This document shows positions 62,050 to 64,000 of a stretch of DNA of 64,000 nucleotides, one piece after another. This stretch comes from Saxidomus purpurata. Its lineage: Eukaryota > Mollusca > Bivalvia > Venerida > Veneridae. Position 1 is the stretch's first letter, and every line of letters starts with the position of its first letter. A model generated the notes under the pieces. That model saw only the letters and a list, made by a program, of their open reading frames with translations, was not told where the DNA came from and searched no databases. The stretch lies in the NCBI GenBank assembly GCA_022818135.1, contig JAFMSR010000018.1, forward strand, positions 4,709,542-4,773,541, read 5' to 3'. Both the position numbers and the translations under genes were made by a program.

Positions 62050-62645
62050 CAAGAGCTGTCTGTAAAACACGTATGCCCCTCTTTGACCCTAGCGAAAAAA
62101 CCCAACAACAACTGATTTAGGTGGGTCGTTCGGCAAAACAATTCAGACGTTAAACAAAATTTAAAATATATCTTTAGTAAAAGTGTCCTTGACTTCGAAA
62201 CTTTTTGCTTTAAAGCAATTTCAATATAAAAAAATCGATTTTTTATATATTGTATTTCTAGCTACAGTCACCTTGTCACCGTGACTTTAAAGTTTAATAT
62301 ACTGATCTCAAAACAAATAGAGATCTTTTGCTGGTCATGACCAACCGCCACATCAAGTTTCAACATGCTTGGTCGAAGCGTTCTCGAGTTATTATCCGGA
62401 AACCGGTTTACTATTCTGGGTCACTGTGACCTTGACCTTTGACATACTGACATCAAAAACAATAGGAGTCCTTTGTAGGTCATGACCAACCTACACATCA
62501 AGTTTCAAGATCATAAGCCTAACCGTTCTTGAGTTTTTATCCGGAAACCAGTCTGGAAACGGGCGGACCGACATACCAATCTGCACAAACCAAATCTGCA
62601 CACATCTGCAAACCAATATACCCCTCTTCTTCGCAGGGGGCATAA
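62050..62645. mobile_element. Satellite-cored interspersed element (AAGAGCTGTC type)
   Basis: Starts AAGAGCTGTCTGTAAAACAC with ATGCCCCTCTT just inside. It contains two units of about 155 bp, each ending TAGGTCATGACCAACC-like, with GTGACCTTGACCTTTGACAT in the second. It ends in a hairpin of ATACCCCTC and GGGGGCATA (62618-62643). It has the same plan as the elements at 16350 and 62690. Confidence 0.7.
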
Positions 62646-62689
62646 TAACATAACAAAACAATTAGATTATTATATATAATAACACATAA

Positions 62690-63434
62690 TTAACTAGAAC
62701 TATCACTGAAGGTGATGAGTATCCCGAACACCCCACTGACCAGGGGTTTTGGAGATTAAGAGCAAACAAGATTTTATTATGTCGAGCCCCTATGACCTTG
62801 ACCTAGTGACCCGAAACATGGACCATGCACAACTAGGCATAGTACTTATCACTTCTGTGAAGTATCATTAAATTCTGACCAGTGGTTTTGGAGATTTAGC
62901 GTCGACAAGATTTACTTATCTCGAGCCCCTGCGACCTTGATCTTTGACCTAGTGACCTGAATCATGGGCCATGCACAACTAGGCATAGTACTTACCATTT
63001 CTGTGAAGTATCATTAAATTCTGATCCGGGGTTTTGGAGATTGAGCATTCACAATATTTTACTAAGTGGAGCCCCTACGACCTTGACCTTTGACCAAGTG
63101 ACCATAAAATAGACCATGCACAACAAGGCATAGTACCTATCACTTCTGTTAAGTATCATTTAATTCTGACCAGTGGTTTTGGAGATTTAGCGTCGACAAT
63201 ATTTTACTATCTCGAACCCCTGCGACATTGACCTTTGACCTTGTGACCTGAAACATGATCAATGCACAACTAGGCTTAGTACTCATCACTTCTGTCAAGT
63301 ATTATTAAATTCTGACCAGGCAGATTAAGTGTCCACAAGATTCCGTCTACAGACGGACGTACGCACACCCGGACGGACGGACAGACAAGCTGAATCCAGT
63401 ATAACCCTTACACTTTGTGTTCGGGGGTATAATT
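62690..63434. mobile_element. Satellite-cored interspersed element (ACTAGAACTATC type)
   Basis: Starts TAACTAGAACTATCACTGAA and has four units of about 136-149 bp with GAGCCCCTNCGACCTTGACC at 62784, 62933, 63069 and 63214. It then runs through ACGGACGGACGGACAGAC and ends in a hairpin of TATAACCC and GGGGTATA (about 63400-63432). Confidence 0.75.
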
Positions 63435-63569
63435 ACACTGTAAGGGCGTGTGTACAGTTTGTGCACAGGTAGGTTTAAAATGGCATGCTGTATTATTTTG
63501 GTAAAGAATAATAGAAATAGCCAGAAAGTGTTTTTCATAACATTTGCTATTAATGATTTAATAACGTAC

Positions 63570-63790
63570 TTTAGGAGAAAGAACAATCGCTCTAATGAGA
63601 GCTGTATTGGTAGGTAGGAAGACCGACGGAAGCAGAATTGCTCCAGCAACATCATTAGCAGAGCTTGCAATAAAATAAATGGATGCTCCTGCTTCTTTAA
63701 CAATTATTGTCAATAAACATGTTACATACAAACTTATAGTCAAATCTGGTTTGAAGACCACTTTACTAAATATGCTAATATCCAATTTGA
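63570..63790 (-). CDS. Possible internal exon of an unrecognised gene
   Basis: Minus-strand acceptor CTTACCTTAG (exon edge 63790) and donor CCTAAA|GTACGT (edge 63570) bracket a 221-base frame that stays open for 73 codons. It contains FKPDLTISLYVTCLLTIIVK and ends TALIRAIVLSPK. Its phases (in 1, out 0) do not fit the first known sulfotransferase exon, so it would belong to another gene. No family was recognised; in AT-rich DNA a frame of this size can arise by chance. Confidence 0.25.
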
Positions 63791-64000
63791 CTAAGGTAAG
63801 ATTTATTGTGGGGGTTCATGAAATATAAACTGTCTCATCAGTTCATATAAAAAGTTGTTGAATAGAACGTTTTTATGGTCAGCTATAGAAAGAAAACCTT
63901 CTCAAATCATTGTACATCTGTTTTAATTGAAATCAGATCTATGTATTCCCATACCTTCTCTAACACTTAAAATCTAATTTATTCTTTAATTTTGTAGAAA
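63791..64000. other. Right edge of window
   Basis: AT-rich, nothing recognised. A donor-like AGAGAAG|GTATGG on the minus strand at about 63955 could end an exon that lies off the window. Confidence 0.25.

Overview
The window looks like nuclear DNA from a bivalve mollusc, most likely a heterodont (venerid-like) clam. The evidence is AT-rich sequence, short exons in kilobase introns with GT/AG junctions, an animal-specific Ski-family corepressor, a carbohydrate sulfotransferase of a type that is expanded in molluscs, and dense repeats of kinds common in bivalves (GACCTTGACCTTTGACC tandem-core elements ending in GACGGACGGACAGAC, non-LTR retrotransposon tails, mariner). The clade is an inference from repeat style and was not tested.

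Genes. (1) 323-3463, minus: N-terminal exons of a DHX34-like RNA helicase. Three clean exons are followed by a doubtful fourth that runs into a stop; the helicase core is absent from the window. (2) 4858-6282, plus: a possible two-exon gene for an unrecognised 93-residue protein, with a LINE remnant in its intron. (3) 24565-33024, minus: a complete coding region for a SKOR/Fussel (Ski-family, SMAD-interacting) corepressor in six coding exons, 673 residues, whose 5' UTR exon lies further upstream. (4) 43046-46503, minus: a dead CHST15-like sulfotransferase copy missing its middle exons and carrying several frameshifts, with a mariner element in one intron. (5) 48332-48586, minus: an unrecognised terminal exon with a poly(A) signal. 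(6) 52697-60640, minus: seven phase-consistent exons of an apparently intact CHST15-like sulfotransferase, lacking only its 5' exon(s). Copies 4 and 6 form a tandem duplicate.

Mobile and repeated DNA. The 7.6-9.5 kb region is an AATGCTCAATGTAATGTG minisatellite with higher-order structure, interrupted by a TTAA-flanked MITE and by the 3' end of a non-LTR retrotransposon. A second copy of that retrotransposon lies at 34.96-35.61 kb. At 11.5-12.4 kb there is a MITE with about 80-bp inverted repeats and a perfect 8-bp target duplication. A full-length mariner (44679-46002) has 29-bp TIRs, TA target duplication and one nonsense codon. Two hairpin elements (4.2 and 16.3-17.2 kb) have arms that differ between copies but pair within each copy. 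Several satellite-cored elements crowd the last 4 kb.

How it fits together: most of the window is intron and intergenic DNA shaped by transposons. The SKOR gene dominates the centre and the sulfotransferase pair the right side. I see no prokaryotic-type operon, CRISPR array, virus or toxin gene. All exon calls come from reading splice sites, phases and family motifs; no alignments were run.
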